The notes: generated by a model from the letters alone, not told the origin. 64,000 bases of DNA from Haliotis asinina (GCF_037392515.1 NC_090290.1:55998753-56062752), one strand, 5' to 3'; positions 1 to 12,318 are shown, numbered from the stretch's first letter. Translations and numbers: made by a program.

Positions 1-1813
1 AATATCCATGGTATTCCTTGTCTGATCGTAACCATATATCCCAGCAGTGTAGTTCTTTTCAGATGCTTGGATGGTATACTTACTGATCCAATTTGATCCT
101 ATTTCTGTGTTTTTAACCTCGATATTTAATCATGTTACATGGAAATATGATGTCTACAGGCACGTAGCAAGCCATTTGTTTCAGTACGGAAGATTGCAAA
201 GCTGTATATTTAGGTAGTTTTGAGTGTTGGTTGAGCTGTGATAGCAAATAGCATACGTAAATTTTGGTAGCTATGGTAGCTACAATGGTTTATTATTTAT
301 GATAATAAAACACACAGTTGATTTATTTGAATTCGTAAACAAAAAAACGATGACCTTGGCTTTGGTAGAGAAATCTGAAAATTGTCTTACGTAAAAAAAA
401 CGTATTTCACTTATTTACCAAAGTACACAGCAAATGCCTGTGTGTATTCCTTATGTAACGAAATTCCGTTGGTATCCTCAAAACAGTTTCGGCCCATAAG
501 TGTTTTCAGGCTGCATGCGACACAGAGATTACATCTTCCTTGCTGTAACTCGCGTTTGATGGTGTAAACCTACACGTGTTATTTGTCATCATTCTCTTGA
601 TGGTCAATTCATGAATTTATAACAGGTATAATTAGTAGCAACACCACATCGGATACTCAACAAAGGTTCCCATTTGGCATTTCTCCTGTCTGGAGTAAAT
701 ACTCAACATTATAAATTAAGGTCTGTAATGGCAAATGTATTGTATGTTATGTAATATGTGCATGTAAGTGATGCAAGAGGGTTTATCACCTGAGTTACAA
801 AAACAAACATCGATCAAAGGATTAACCGATAACACACTGATTGATTAATTACTTTTGTTCTTCTAGCGGATTTGTCAAAAGGCAGTGTGTGTAGATGACT
901 ACACCCTGTCGTAAAGTGTGAGTGCAAAAACAACATCCTCCCATCAAAGAATTAACCACCCTTGCGTTGATTGATTGATTGCTCAATATTGGTCAACTAA
1001 ATTACTTAGAATAGTGGACATCATACAATTAGTTGCCAGGTGTGCTATCTTGGGAGACCAATGAGAGGTTTATCTAGTTTTCACCAACGAAAGACGTGAA
1101 ACGATGTGTTACTTTTTCGCAAATGAGATAGTTGTAAGACACGCGACACAGAGCAGGATTGTTTACCAGCTGCAGATGAATGGAATACGATTTCTTTTAC
1201 GTGGATATTGATGGATACATTTCTGAACAAGGTAGTAGCCTGACACTGTTGCTATAAAATTAGTCTGTTCATTATTTGCATTTTGTTTTAATTTATTTGT
1301 TGTAGCATTCAGCAGAATCTGTATGACAGAAAACACACACTAGATCGCGTATGTGTGTGAAATAGGATCCACATTGGCAATCTATACAATGTATAAATGT
1401 TGCTGTTATGTTAGAAATTTACTATGAGTATAAGCAAATCGTGTGTTCTTTTATCAATTTTCAGAATCATGCAAATGTGACAATAAACTAATTAGGGTTA
1501 TGAGACAAAATATAGAGACGTACATTGGCTTCGTTATTTTTCCGTCCTAATAGTTTTTTACCATTTCTACCACTGGCAGATGATTAACCTTCAAAGTGTT
1601 TCATTTGTTTTCATAATACATTTGTAATGAAGTACAATTGACTTCACCTCAGTTTATATGTCTATAATTAAACTATCAATTGCGCTTACGGACTGCGCAG
1701 CAGAGGTCACGAACCAGTCACGAATTCTGGGATATCATCCGGGTACTCACGGGAGAAAAACAATAACAAAAGTTTACACCAGTCCACGGAAAATGCTCCG
1801 CACCAGTGCCCCT
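1..1813 (-). mobile_element. Non-autonomous TTAA-flanked DNA transposon, left copy (cut by window start)
   Basis: This copy is the reverse complement of the element at 5502-7521, roughly 90% identical by eye; base 1 corresponds to about base 7337 there, so some 185 bp lie outside the window. Its visible end is CACCAGTGCCCCT followed by TTAA at 1814-1817, matching the terminal inverted repeat of the other copy. It holds no long ORF; the short ORF at 1658-1861 has a mirror image at 5487-5672 simply because the element is repeated. Internal degenerate repeats (around 815-850 and 945-985) carry the phrase ATTAACC near TTGATTGATT. The TTAA duplication suggests mobilisation by a piggyBac-type or other TTAA-specific transposase, which is inference. 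Confidence 0.75.
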
Positions 1814-2184
1814 TTAACTAATATTATATTGACCCCTTATATTGACCGCATCCAAGAGTGAAATTGTTATGTCATAAGCAATGTCATGTAAAATCCTATT
1901 GTCCATCAATAAAATACATATTTTACCACCAGTAGAAAGTAATTTTGCTTCTGTAAGTCGGTGAAAACAAACTTAAATAGCTTTCATCCCAAGACAGGGC
2001 GCCGCCATTTTTGAAAATCGTGAAGTCAAATCCATTTGAATTAATGAGATTATGGTTACCAAAAGGGGTTTGCATGACACAACCTGTAACATAACCTAAG
2101 CGAGGTCGAGGTGAAAATATTGCGCGATAAATTTCTAAAACTTGCTAAGTTGGTTTGTAACGTTCACTCACACTTGTCAATACA

Positions 2185-3050
2185 CGTCTATATACTTGGT
2201 CTCATAATACTAATATTAATTAATTTATAATCATACGTGTATGCATTTTGAAACTTAATAAAAAAGCGATCTGCGAATGTATAACAGGAATGTAATATGT
2301 AGACATTTCATAGTTTGCCTATATGAATCATAATTCGCTGCGCACGCCCTAGTGTATGTCGTCTGCATCATTACACTTAAAAAAAGCAATGATTCTGTTG
2401 AAAGCTAAGACAACTTATTAAAACCAAAAATGCAAATATTAAAATTAAAGTTATAGGAGCAGTGCCAGGCTATTACCTTCTTCGAGGAATGTATCCATCA
2501 ATATCCACAAAAACAAGTGATATATAATTCATCTGCAGATTTCCCAAGTGATGTGTCTTTTAACAGTCTAATATACGAAAACGTGACGTATCGTTTCAGG
2601 TTTTTCACATTGCTGTATAGTTTCATTGGTTACCCAAGATGGAACACCTGGCAACTAATTGCATAATGTGCGTCATTCTTTTTAAAAAGTTATTTAGTTA
2701 GCCAATAATGAGCAATCAATCAATGTATTGGCGGTTAATCCTTTGAAAGAAGGGTGTTGTTTTACATAGACACAGACACGACAGAGTGTATTCAGTATAG
2801 GTTAGTAAATGTACATACCTTTTGACAAATCCCCCATTTAAATCCCCATAAAACTAATTAATTAATCAATCAGCGTGTTATCGGTTAATCCTTTGATCGA
2901 TCCAGACAAAAGAAATGCCAAATGGGGGCCTTTGTCGGGTAATCTAAGTGGCGTTACCACTAATTATACCTGTAATAAATTCATTAACTGAGCATCAAGT
3001 GAATGATGACAAATAACATGTAGGATTATACAACGGATTACAACCTAGCA
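2185..3050 (+). mobile_element. Older, diverged partial copy of the same 2 kb element
   Basis: From about 2190 to 3050 the sequence aligns with 5795-6760 of the right-hand copy in the same orientation, for example GTATCCATCAATATCCACA, GGCAACTAATTG and GAATGATGACAAATAACA. Similarity is clearly lower than between the two outer copies and no terminal inverted repeats are recognisable, so this is an older, truncated relative. I see no coding potential. The 3106-3564 interval on the minus strand is open but resembles no family I know. Confidence 0.6.
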
Positions 3051-4087
3051 ACACCAAGTGATTTTGACAGAATCGTGTATGAAAACAAGGGTTGTAACTC
3101 GAAAACTAGGCAAAGCAGGAGACAAAACTAAATGATAGTAGATTGTGAGAACATATAGCTTTCATTTTTCTCAACAGTTTTTGCGATTTCAGGTTTGTAC
3201 AAACCTGTAAAAGAAATAGTTTAATCCCTGAAATGTAGAAGAATACTGCACAGACCCTCAATTCTATACCTACTATTACGTCACGGAGACGCGCCGCTCT
3301 GGTTGGTTGCGGTTGAGATTCGTGCACTGTTGACGAAAAGGTCGATTTAAGGTAATTAAAGACCGAAATGAGCAGTTTTAATGACGGGGTTTCATTTATC
3401 ACGATGTCAAGTGACCAGCAAGTGGTTTTGCATTTGTACCCCATTAAAGTATACGTGACCTTTAACAAATGAGAAACGCAAATAACTGACAATGATGAAT
3501 CATACATAAATAACGGAATAGAATTTAAAATCAAGTCCGACCACATTTTCGTGTATCTATTCAAATTCGCTTGTGTTCATATGAGACTTTGATAAGATGT
3601 GACCTTCTAACGGGCAGAACTTTGCATTTAATAAATAGCTGCTACAAACGTGCGTTCATGGTCAAAAGAATGTAAATCCTACAACGGTGGAATTATCTGA
3701 ATACTGTAAACAATATCAAAGTCTACATTTGTGCAGGAGCCATGCCTAGGCATGTTTTAATTCGGAATATGTAGTGTCTCATCATACCACGAAACGTCCT
3801 GGAACAAAATGTCAATAAAACAAGAAATATTAAAGCTATAAAGACATCAAGCCTGATCATTCTGGTTGTCTAAAAATCACTGGAATGGTTCCATGAACAA
3901 ACGGACAAATTTGTGCAGGTGTCTGGTGCATGTGTCGAATCTTCATAACACCCTGCTACTTTCATATGCTAACTTTTCATACAAATCAAGGTTATTGTGT
4001 TTAGGAATTTTCAGTTAATCCAGTTAAACCCAGTTGATTTGTGCGAATGGGAAACCCGCTTCTTTGTAGCTGCCGCCTTAGACGTTG

Positions 4088-4132
4088 AGTGTGTGTGTGT
4101 GTGTATGTGTGTGTGAGTGTGTGTGTGTGATA
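4088..4132. repeat. (GT)n microsatellite
   Basis: An almost pure GT run with a few A interruptions. ORFs crossing it on the minus strand are histidine/threonine low-complexity artefacts. Confidence 0.9.
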
Positions 4133-4371
4133 AGTCAAATAATAAGTCTTTTAAGACTGTTACATCGACAGAAATACGGCTGTGACTGATAATCAAATTT
4201 AACTTACTTATGTAGTTACAGCTGTTTCAGAGTCTTCATAGGCAATTAGGCATATAATTGAAACTATATAACAGGCTAATGCACATGGATACAGGCGCAT
4301 TATAAATGTCAGTTATCGTTGTCAATAATGAAAGTTTTTGATAATACATACACAACATGATGTTTTCTCAC

Positions 4372-4615
4372 CAGGATAAAGCCAGAAGTAGTTGATGCCC
4401 CGCTCTCCAACGAGATCGCCTACAAGGTAACGGCTTGGAGCAAGACAGCACCTCTGCGTGGACTCGCGTACGAAAAACGAATGGCACCGTTTGTCCCTCC
4501 AGCAGAGCTCGAAACACCCATACAGAGAAGCATCTACCACGGTGGTGGGGCATTGGTGCTTCATGTTTGTGAACATGAGTCCGGTAACAGTTGTAATCAG
4601 AGTACAGACGGCCAT
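4372..4615 (-). CDS. PAN/apple-like domain, first coding exon of a secreted protein gene
   Basis: The exon starts at the ATG at 4615 and ends at 4372 with a GTGAGA donor, phase 1, after the peptide NYFWLYP. It encodes a short hydrophobic start (MAVCTLITTVTGLMFTN) that may act as a signal peptide, then a cysteine pattern C..C...C..D..C......CCL typical of PAN/apple-like modules. The same design (start, FTN, cysteine spacing, WLYP followed by a phase-1 donor) recurs at 24897-25143, so the two are paralogous first exons, which suggests a local array of minus-strand genes. The remaining exons of this copy would lie at lower coordinates, probably beyond the window start. PAN modules in mollusc secreted proteins usually bind protein or carbohydrate; the ligand is unknown here. 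Confidence 0.55.
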
Positions 4616-5501
4616 TGCTGTTCCAGTGAACGTTCATGTGCTGCACTGTCCCGCTCAGAAAATCATTACACATTCACCATCACCTAGCGACAGCATCTTC
4701 AACAGATATAATCCCAACTTCTAATTTAGATATGGGCTAATAGCTTGCTTTATCTTATATTAATGAAACTGCGAGCATATTGTCTCCCTGTTTAGGTAAT
4801 TAAAGAGTATGTATATGTACGCAGTTGCCATCACAAATGGCAACATAAATGGCCTACTAGTTTAAAACCTGTGGTGAAACTTCATTGCGGTATTTGTCGA
4901 CAAGTTCCCACGGCGCTTGATTTCAATTTTCTATTTAGTAGTAAATCTCTAAATTCCTTTCATTTAGAAAATGCTCAAAAAACCATCATGCTTTGTTTGA
5001 TTCCAACCACTTTGTAAAGACATATATTTCTGGAGAAAAGCACTACAGAATAAACACTATCGCGCGTTTCATCTGTTTGTCTAACAGCCTGGCTGTTTTA
5101 GTTTTTAAGAGAAGTACGTAATGTCTTAACTGAAGGGCAAACATTTTCTAAACACAACGGTTTAAATAAATACACATTGTGAGGCGCTTTAGCCACAAGG
5201 CTACACCACCCGGATGTTACCAAGCGGCTAGGTTAGTGTATCCCCACCCGTAAGTGGCACACTAAATGATAGCATGAAACCAAGTGACTAATAATTACCA
5301 CCCTGGCATATCATACGGAAGTAAACACCTTCATATTGTCAGTATTTCACGAGCTTGCAATGCAAACGTTCCTCAACCAGCGGTTAGTACATAACCATGA
5401 GTATGCTTATTTTTTCTTCAGCCATTATACAACCTACCATTGAAGCTTACAGCGGTAATAGGTGCCTGAGACTTGCTGTCTCAATTCTACGTAATGCTTA
5501 A

Positions 5502-7521
5502 AGGGGCACTGATGCGGAGCAATTTCCATGGACTGGTGTAAACTTTTGTTATTGTTTTTCTCCAGTGAGTACCCGGATGATATCCCAGAATTCGTGACTG
5601 GTTCGTGACCTCTGCTGCGCAGTCCGTATGCGCAACTGAGAGTTTAATTATAGACAGATCAACTAAGGTCAAGTAATTTTACTTCATTACAAAGGTATTA
5701 TGAAAACAAATGAAACACTTTGAAGGTTAATCATCTGCCAGTGGTAGAAATGGTAAAAAAACTATTAGGACGGGAAAATAACGAAGCCAATTTACGTCTC
5801 TATATTTTGTCTCATAACCCTAATTAGTTTATTGTCATATTTGTATGATTTTGAAATTTAACGAAAGAACACACAGTCTGCTTATACAGACTTATATATA
5901 AATTTCTAACATGACAGCAACATTTATACGTTGTATAGAGTGCCAATGTGGATCCTATTTCACACACATACGCGATCTAGTGTGTGTTTTCTGTCAAATA
6001 GATTCTGCTGAATGCTACAACAAATAAACTAAAACAAAATGCAAATAACGAATGTAAAACAGACTAATTTTATGGAACAATGTCAGGCTACTACCTTGTT
6101 CAGGAATATATCCATCAATATCCACATAAAAGAACGATATTCCATTCATCTGCAGCTGGTAAAAAATCCTGCTCTGTGTCATGTGTCTTACAACAGTCTA
6201 ATTTGCGAAAAAGTAACACATTGGTGAAAACCTGATAAACCTCTCATTGGTCACCCAAGATAGCACACCTGGCAACTAATTGTATGATGTCCGCCATTCT
6301 AAGTAATTTAGTTAACCAATAATGAGCAATCAGTCAACGCAATGGTGGTTAATTCTTTGAAGGGAGGATGTTGTTTTTACACTTGCACTTTACGACAGGG
6401 TGTAGTCAGTATAGATTTGTACATCTACACACACTGCCTTTTGACAAATCCGCTGTGGAAGATAAAAGTAATTAATCAGTCAGTGTGCTATCGGTTAATC
6501 CTTTGATCGATGTTTGTTTTTGTAACTCAGCTGATTAACCCTCTTACATCACTTACATGCACATATTACATAACATACAATACATTTTCCACTACAGACC
6601 TTAATTTATAATGTTGAGTATTTACTCCGGACAGGAGAAGTGCCAAATGGGAACCTTTGATGAGTAACCAAAGTGGTGTTACTACTAATTATACCTGCTA
6701 TAAAGTCATTAACTGACCATCCAGTGAATGATGACAAATAACACATGTAGGTTTACACCATCAAACACGAGTTACAGCAAGGAAGATGTAATCTCTGTGT
6801 CGCATGCACCCTGAAAACACTTATGGGCCGAAACTGTTTTGAGGATACCAACGGAAATTCGTTATATAAGGAATACATACAGGCATTTGCTGTGTACTTG
6901 GGTAAATAGGTGTAATAAGTTTGGTTTTTTACGTAAGATAATTTTCAGATTTCTCTACCAAAGGCAAAGTCATCGTTTGTAGTTTACGAATTCATATAAA
7001 TTAACTGTGTGTTTTTATTATCATAAATAATAAACCGGGGTAGCAACCACAGCTACCAAAATTTACGTATGATATTTACTATCACAGCTGAACCAACAAA
7101 AAAACCCATCAAAACTATCTAAATGTAAAGCTTTGCAATCTTTTGGACTGAAACAAATGGCTTACTACGTGCATGTAGATATCATATTTTCACATAACAT
7201 GATTAAATATCGAGGTTAAAAACACAGAAATAGGATCAAATTGGATCAGTCACTATAGTATCCAAGCATCCGAAAAAAAACTACACTGCTGGGATATTTT
7301 GTTACGATCAGACAAGGAATACCATGGATATTTTTAAATAACGTCATGTGATGAGCATCCGGCCTCCTCACTTTTTAGGGTGAAGAAATTCTGCTAATGT
7401 GGACAGGAGCCCAGTCCCTTTGTCCGTCACGGTCGAGGGAGCGGGTGCTGACCAATTTGCAGCTTGGTTTCGTAATTAGACCGTTGGCGAGAAACATTAT
7501 TCGCTCCGCATCAGTGCCCCT
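5502..7521 (+). mobile_element. Non-autonomous TTAA-flanked DNA transposon, complete right copy
   Basis: The element begins AGGGGCACTGATGCGGAGC and ends with the exact reverse complement GCTCCGCATCAGTGCCCCT, giving about 20 bp terminal inverted repeats. It is flanked by TTAA on both sides (5498-5501 and 7522-7525), read as the target-site duplication. At 2,020 bp it carries no transposase-like ORF, so it must rely on a partner. With the inverted copy at 1-1813 it forms a palindrome-like pair separated by 3.7 kb. Confidence 0.8.
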
Positions 7522-7839
7522 TTAAACGAAAGGCAGTGGTTGGGTTCGCAGTCATACACACTCTGTCTGATGAAGGGGTTGACTCATAGATCACATGTGC
7601 ATGGTCAAAGGACACAGAAAACAAGCTTATCACACACTTTGAGCTTTTATTTGCTGAATTTCTTGGTGATTTGTTACACGTACTGAATACACGTGTTGAT
7701 GTTTCTACGCTTGTCAAGTTACCGCCTAATGCCACAGCCCACACTAATTATAAAGCGTGTATGATTGTGTGCGTAAAGCTGACTGTGACAGGGAGAAGCT
7801 CCCATAGTGGGATCAAGAATTACAGGAGTTAAAGCATGA

Positions 7840-8560
7840 TAAGTACAAGGCCCTAAGAGCTCATAGAGATTTAATCAAAGTGTGGATATTTTCAGGTGTT
7901 TCATATATCCTTTTAAACATGTTTTCAGAGTTAAGAAGGAAGCCTCTTTGAGTACACAAAAGGAGAGGTTGGCAGCTGCTAGTAAGGATTCTATGTTATT
8001 CTGGAGGAGTGTGAGAAGCTGTAATCCTTCTTGTGGTATTTCAGTTTATTATAACTAATTAGCAGTGGGTTAGTCAACTTATGTCTTTTCTTAGTGCGGA
8101 TCAAGATTGGTTTCTAAGGCATGATGCTCTTCTAAAGTCGCTCTGTCAAGGTGGTTATAGGAGGTTAATTTCTTATTCTGCTAACATATATATAATGTAC
8201 AGTTCTTCGTCAGCTTCAGTCAGGACATCTAAGGGTGTATCAAATAGTGTTTCTAGTAAAATCGGTACTCGTCAAGGCTGTCTTTTGAGCTCTCAGATCT
8301 TTAACATTTTTGGCAGTAAGTTATGCAGTTTTATCGAGTAGGAAGGAAGTGACGATATTACATATTCTTCTTCATTGGCAATCTCTGCCCTCTTACGTTT
8401 GCTGATGAGGTGTCAGCAATGACTGACATCTGTGCACAGTTGTGAAAAAGATTAATGTATATTGTTTAATTTTGTGATCAAACTGGTATGAATTCAAAGA
8501 AAACCAAGATTATCGTGGTGGTGGTCCCTTGCGCTCATGTGAAAACTGGTTATATAATGC
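7840..8560 (+). mobile_element. Decayed LINE reverse-transcriptase fragment
   Basis: Around 8240-8330 the translation KIGTRQGCLLSSQIFNIFGS matches the reverse-transcriptase block GxRQGCxLSPxLFNIF. About 60-100 bp further on come LTFADEVSAMTD, a worn form of the (F)ADD active-site block, and near 8480-8515 GMNSKKTKIIV, the usual G..(N)..KT..MV block. Several stops and frameshifts separate these pieces. This is a different lineage from the I/Nimb-like LINE elsewhere in the window. No ends or duplication are visible. Confidence 0.6.
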
Positions 8561-9350
8561 CATGGTAATGTTATTAACATGTTATAAAATCATTTTCCAA
8601 GTGCTGCCAAAACGTGGTTTAGGTCGACAGGGGAACTAACTCCTTGACAACGCGAAGACGAAGGCATACTTGATTTGAAACTTCTCTTGTTGCTTCCACA
8701 AGACATGACATGAACAAGTACACAGGAATGTGGCGAGCAGAGTTCCAGCTCAACCCCAGGGCGTTTCCCGTTACGAGCAGCATTCGGCCCTACTCAGACT
8801 GTCGGCCCTACTCAGACAGTCGGAATACCGGACTAATCTTTGACAATATAGGTATATATACCGTATTTGACAGCAATGAACAGGCAAAGACTCAACAATG
8901 GACAGATCGAGAATCAATAGCACTTCCTTGTACTGTTGATGTGATAACTGACTCGCCCATGGGATGACCAAGTATGGCCATAAATAGCATATATAGTAAT
9001 TTATGGAAGTGACAAAAAGGAACATTGTGGCGTACAAGACGATGTACACTAGTGTAGAGATAAAGATTAAGAATGCAGGTTAAATAATAACAAATAAGTC
9101 TCATATGACATGGCTACATAGTACATTAGACTCTATAACAACAGCCTGGATTATATTCTCATATCAGCTATAAGTACATATCAAAATAATTTAGTAAATG
9201 TCCATCAATTATTAATTTTTTATCTATATTACAGAGTAAAAATGTAAAGGATCTATTTCATTTTTTAAAATACATAACATGTACTCTACTTATCTATCAA
9301 TGTTCGTGTATGTATTTTGGGCCGGAGGCCTGTTAGTGAAATAACCTTCT

Positions 9351-9376
9351 GTTCTGTTCTGTTCTATTCTATTCTA
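9351..9376. repeat. (TTCTG/TTCTA)n microsatellite
   Basis: Short pentanucleotide run of TTCTG changing to TTCTA units. Confidence 0.85.
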
Positions 9377-9389
9377 TAGAATTCCGGTG

Positions 9390-9690
9390 TTTCAAGTCTT
9401 TGAATGTATTGTTATCTCTCTCCATAGATTCCTATGTTTTCTTGTACAGTCTTTGAATGTATTGTCTTCCAGATCGTGTCTGTTCATACATTCCTTGTTT
9501 TCTTGTAAGTCTTTGAATGTATTGTCATCCAGATCGTGTCTGTCCATAAATTCCTTGTTTTCTTGTAAGTCTTTGAATGCATTGTCATCCCAACAGATGT
9601 CCATAGATAATGGTATTTTCTTGTACAATCTTTGAATGTATTGTCATCCCGATAGATGTCCATAGAAAATGGTGTTTTCTTGTAAGTCTG
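9390..9690. repeat. About 60 bp minisatellite, roughly five units
   Basis: Each unit contains CTTTGAATGTATTGTCATCC followed about 20 bp later by TTTTCTTGTA. It is open on the minus strand (repeating NTFKDLQENKE), but the reading frame is a by-product of the repeat. It lies just downstream of the lectin stop codon at 9765, so it may fall in the 3' UTR or just beyond it. Confidence 0.85.
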
Positions 9691-9764
9691 AGACAGTAAT
9701 GTCTTAGTGATACTTCGTTGTCGACTGTATTCAGTGTTTTCCTGTCCAATACCACGATGTATTA

Positions 9765-10425
9765 TCACACATAGGGATCGAGGGATAGGAAGGGCAGTTC
9801 GCAGATGTACGCTGTTGTGCCTGCAGGGTTCACATTCCTCCACCTGTGACCTGAGGTCAGTTCCAAGATAACACGTGACTTGTCCGAGCTGTCGATCGGG
9901 TAGTTGTCGTCCCAGTCGTTGGTGCTAATCTCTGAGCCATCTGGCCATGTCCACTTATCGACTTTCCTTTTCCCTCCAATAGCAAACTCCATTGAATCAT
10001 AGTCTGGAAGTTTTAAATGAATTGTATGTAAAGTGTAACGTTTGAAACAATTGTGGACAAATAGTGTCAAGGCTGTTTCAGATACTTGATACTGTGGTCA
10101 GAAAGCTCCCTGGTTGATGATATGTATTTTCATGAGATCCAAATTTGTTAAAATGAACAACTAGTAACTGTCGCACCAGTCAATGATAGCACCCATTCCC
10201 TTGAACTAAATCGGAATCACTGAAAGGCGGCATACGTACCTGGTGAAGATGATATCACATCTTTAATGTGATTTATTTTCCTGGGTGTGTCGAGTTGAAT
10301 CAGCGAGCCCCCATCCATCTTACACCCTGCATTGGCCCTGTCCCAAGTCTCCGGCCCAGAGTAAAACCGGTAACAGAGGTCTGCCTGCCGAGACAAGGTG
10401 TAGCCTGTGTCCGGGTGGCAATAGT
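9765..10425 (-). CDS. C-type lectin-like domain, two exons (last exons of a PAN-CTLD gene)
   Basis: The upstream exon runs 10425 to 10240: acceptor TTATATTGCAG, then YCHPDTGYTLSRQADLCYRF, WDRANAGC and GGSLIQLDT, ending at donor CCAG/GTACGT in phase 1. The last exon runs 10003 to 9765: acceptor ACTTCCAG, then the FAIGG, KWTWPDGS, STNDWDDNYP and RWRNVN blocks, a C-terminal YICELPF and a TGA stop. Together they make a full C-type lectin fold of about 140 residues. The usual calcium/sugar motifs (EPN or QPD, WND) are not present in standard form, so sugar binding is uncertain. The exon start and its acceptor are duplicated upstream (see the repeat at 10376-10770). Phase 1 on entry matches the PAN-like exon at 24897-25143, and the combined length 247+186+239 = 672 nt is a whole number of codons. 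The pair may therefore encode a 223-residue secreted PAN-CTLD protein. Confidence 0.75.
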
Positions 10426-10770
10426 CTGCAATATAACAACACACACGGTAACAGACGTCAGACTGGCCAGACAATGTGTAGTCTGTGTCCGGGTGGCAAT
10501 AGTCTGCAATATAACAACACAACCGGTAACAGACGTCAGCCTGGCCAGACCAAGTGTAGTCTGTGTCCGGGTGGCAATAGTCTGCAATATAACACCACAA
10601 CCTGTAACAAAGGTCAGTCTGGCGAGACAAGTCGTAGTCTGTGACAGTAGTCTGTAATATTTAAGCAAAAACAGCAATACAGATCAGCCCTACGAGGTAA
10701 GGGTGGCAATGGTCTGCAAAATAACACAATGTACAACCAGTAACAGAGGTCAGCCTGAAGGGGTGGCAAT
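10376..10770. repeat. 78 bp tandem repeat containing a splice acceptor and exon start
   Basis: The phrase AGTCTGCAATATAAC recurs at 10423, 10501 and 10579, a spacing of 78 bp, with degenerate copies near 10648 and 10711. On the gene strand each good unit reads TTATATTGCAG/ACTATTGCCACCC, that is, an acceptor plus the first codons of the lectin exon. Because 78 is a multiple of three and the units are open, alternative exon starts at 10503 or 10581 would add one or two 26-residue modules (YCHPDTDYT..GQ.DVCYR..CYIAD) in frame. Confidence 0.85.
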
Positions 10771-10924
10771 ATTCCGCAGGAAAAGATCAGTAGGGCATAA
10801 CACCGAATCTAATATTCATGGCTTACAAATAGAAAAAGAATTTCAGTTCCATTCGAGGCTCAGAACTTTCAGATAGTCTCTAAGAAGCGCTGAAATAGTG
10901 AATGAACATCGTTTTAGGCCGTTT

Positions 10925-11056
10925 TTAGAATTGCAGTCATACTACGGCGGAGGAAGCCAGAAATAGGCTTCTTAGTGTACCCGTGTGGGGAATCGAACTC
11001 GAGCCTTCGGCGTGACGAGCGAACGCTTTATCCAGTAAGCTACCCCACCACCCCGA
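10925..11056 (-). repeat. tRNA-headed SINE (family A), partial
   Basis: Read on the minus strand it has a tRNA-like head with box B as GAGTTCGATTCCCCAC and the characteristic GCTCGTCACGCCGAAGGCTC. The 3' tail is worn. Confidence 0.75.
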
Positions 11057-11118
11057 GAAGTGCTTAGCAAACTAGAGTTAATAAACTACGTTGATAATAA
11101 ACACGCATATAAAGAACT

Positions 11119-12024
11119 GGGGCCCGTTTCACAAAGCCCGTAAAGGAGGTCGTAGACCACCTGGTAATATTTTGAAACTATACTCACGCGAACGCCTTTG
11201 AATTGTATCAGATTCTGTTTTTAATTCCCTGCCATGCTACTTTTTCTATGCATACAGGTATTGAGCCATTCAAAGAAATGGAGAGCCAGTTGGATGTCGG
11301 AATTTGTTTATAAAGTGCTACACTGTAAAATCGGAATTTTTGTTTGTTTACGTTTTAAATTAGCCCAGTCTTAGTCTTCACCCCCAGTATGTTTCGTTGT
11401 ATTTTGTCTCTGTTGGTATTGGTGGCAAAAACCAGATGTAATATCATGTTAACATGTCTCAGTAATTCAGTGATGCATTTGTCGCAGCCGACTATGTAAT
11501 ATTCGTGATGTAATAGGAGATTTTGTAAACACTATCCAATGTGGCGGAAAGCGCACTTAGGCGTCCGCGTGAGTATAGTTTCGAAAGCATCCCAACCGAC
11601 TCTAGGTTCATGGGCTGCGTTTCAGATTTATCATTGGAAATAACATGAAAAACTGATATCAGTGATCGTTAGCATGTTATTTGTAAATCAAATAATCATA
11701 GTAATTATCCGATTTTTCACATTTGAAATTATACTGTACACCAAATAATGTTTTGAATCATGATCTCAAAATTTCTTAGGTCTTATTAGTTAGCGTGTTT
11801 TAATCACTTGCTGTACCATAGTCGTTGACGCCATCTTTGTACTAGTAGTGTTTACGACCTCCTTAAGCATTTACGACAAGTCAATCGGGGTCCTAAATTT
11901 GTGGCTGTTAACGACACAGTGTAAATGTACGAGGTCCTTGTGAAACGGGGTAAAAAATTACGAGGTGGTCTACGACCTGCTTTACGAGGTCGGACCGGTA
12001 AGGGGACTTTGTGAAACGGGCCCA
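11119..12024. mobile_element. 0.9 kb terminal-inverted-repeat element, GGGCCCGTTTCACAAAG type
   Basis: It starts GGGCCCGTTTCACAAAG and ends CTTTGTGAAACGGGCCC, a perfect 17 bp inverted repeat. The adjoining GGTCGTAGACCACCT at the left is matched at the right by AGGTGGTCTACGACC. A second inverted pair sits inside (GAAACTATACTCACGCG near 11177 and CGCGTGAGTATAGTTTC near 11570), suggesting a nested or composite element. There is no coding capacity. Smaller relatives with the same ends are at 42138 and 48378. Confidence 0.8.
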
Positions 12025-12127
12025 AGGCCACTTATTCCATGTTGTAGTCGATATATATATAACGAACTAAGGTTACATCGAAATACAATATATGGTCCCT
12101 TTGTGTTGTGGCTGTAGTTTTCCGCAT

Positions 12128-12318
12128 TCATATATAAGTACCACTTAAACACAGAGACTGTGGGGCTCCATAGCACTTGCGTATTGTCATCTGAATGTTT
12201 ACATAGCTGCTACCAGCAAGCACACTGAGATGAGGGGGAGCATTGTTCAGTGATTCAGTGATCAGAGCTGGCGATGCTTGCGAAAAGTTCGCCACTTCAA
12301 GATTTCCAAACCATGTTT
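12128..12318 (-). CDS. Possible terminal exon of unknown gene
   Basis: On the minus strand an acceptor-like CTTTATCCTGCAG precedes 62 open codons (TWFGNLEVANFSQASPALIT..., ending CLSGTYI) and a TGA. Entry would be phase 1, as in the neighbouring lectin exons. I recognise no domain. It could be an alternative last exon of the PAN-CTLD gene, the end of a separate broken paralogue, or chance, since the acceptor has only a modest pyrimidine tract. Confidence 0.25.

Noticed and set aside
3106-3564. 152-codon minus-strand ORF
   Set aside because: No recognisable domain, promoter or splice signal; composition like surrounding intergenic DNA.
10268-10657. Plus-strand ORFs opposite the lectin exons
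   Set aside because: Shadows of the 78 bp repeat; the minus strand carries splice signals and the lectin motifs.
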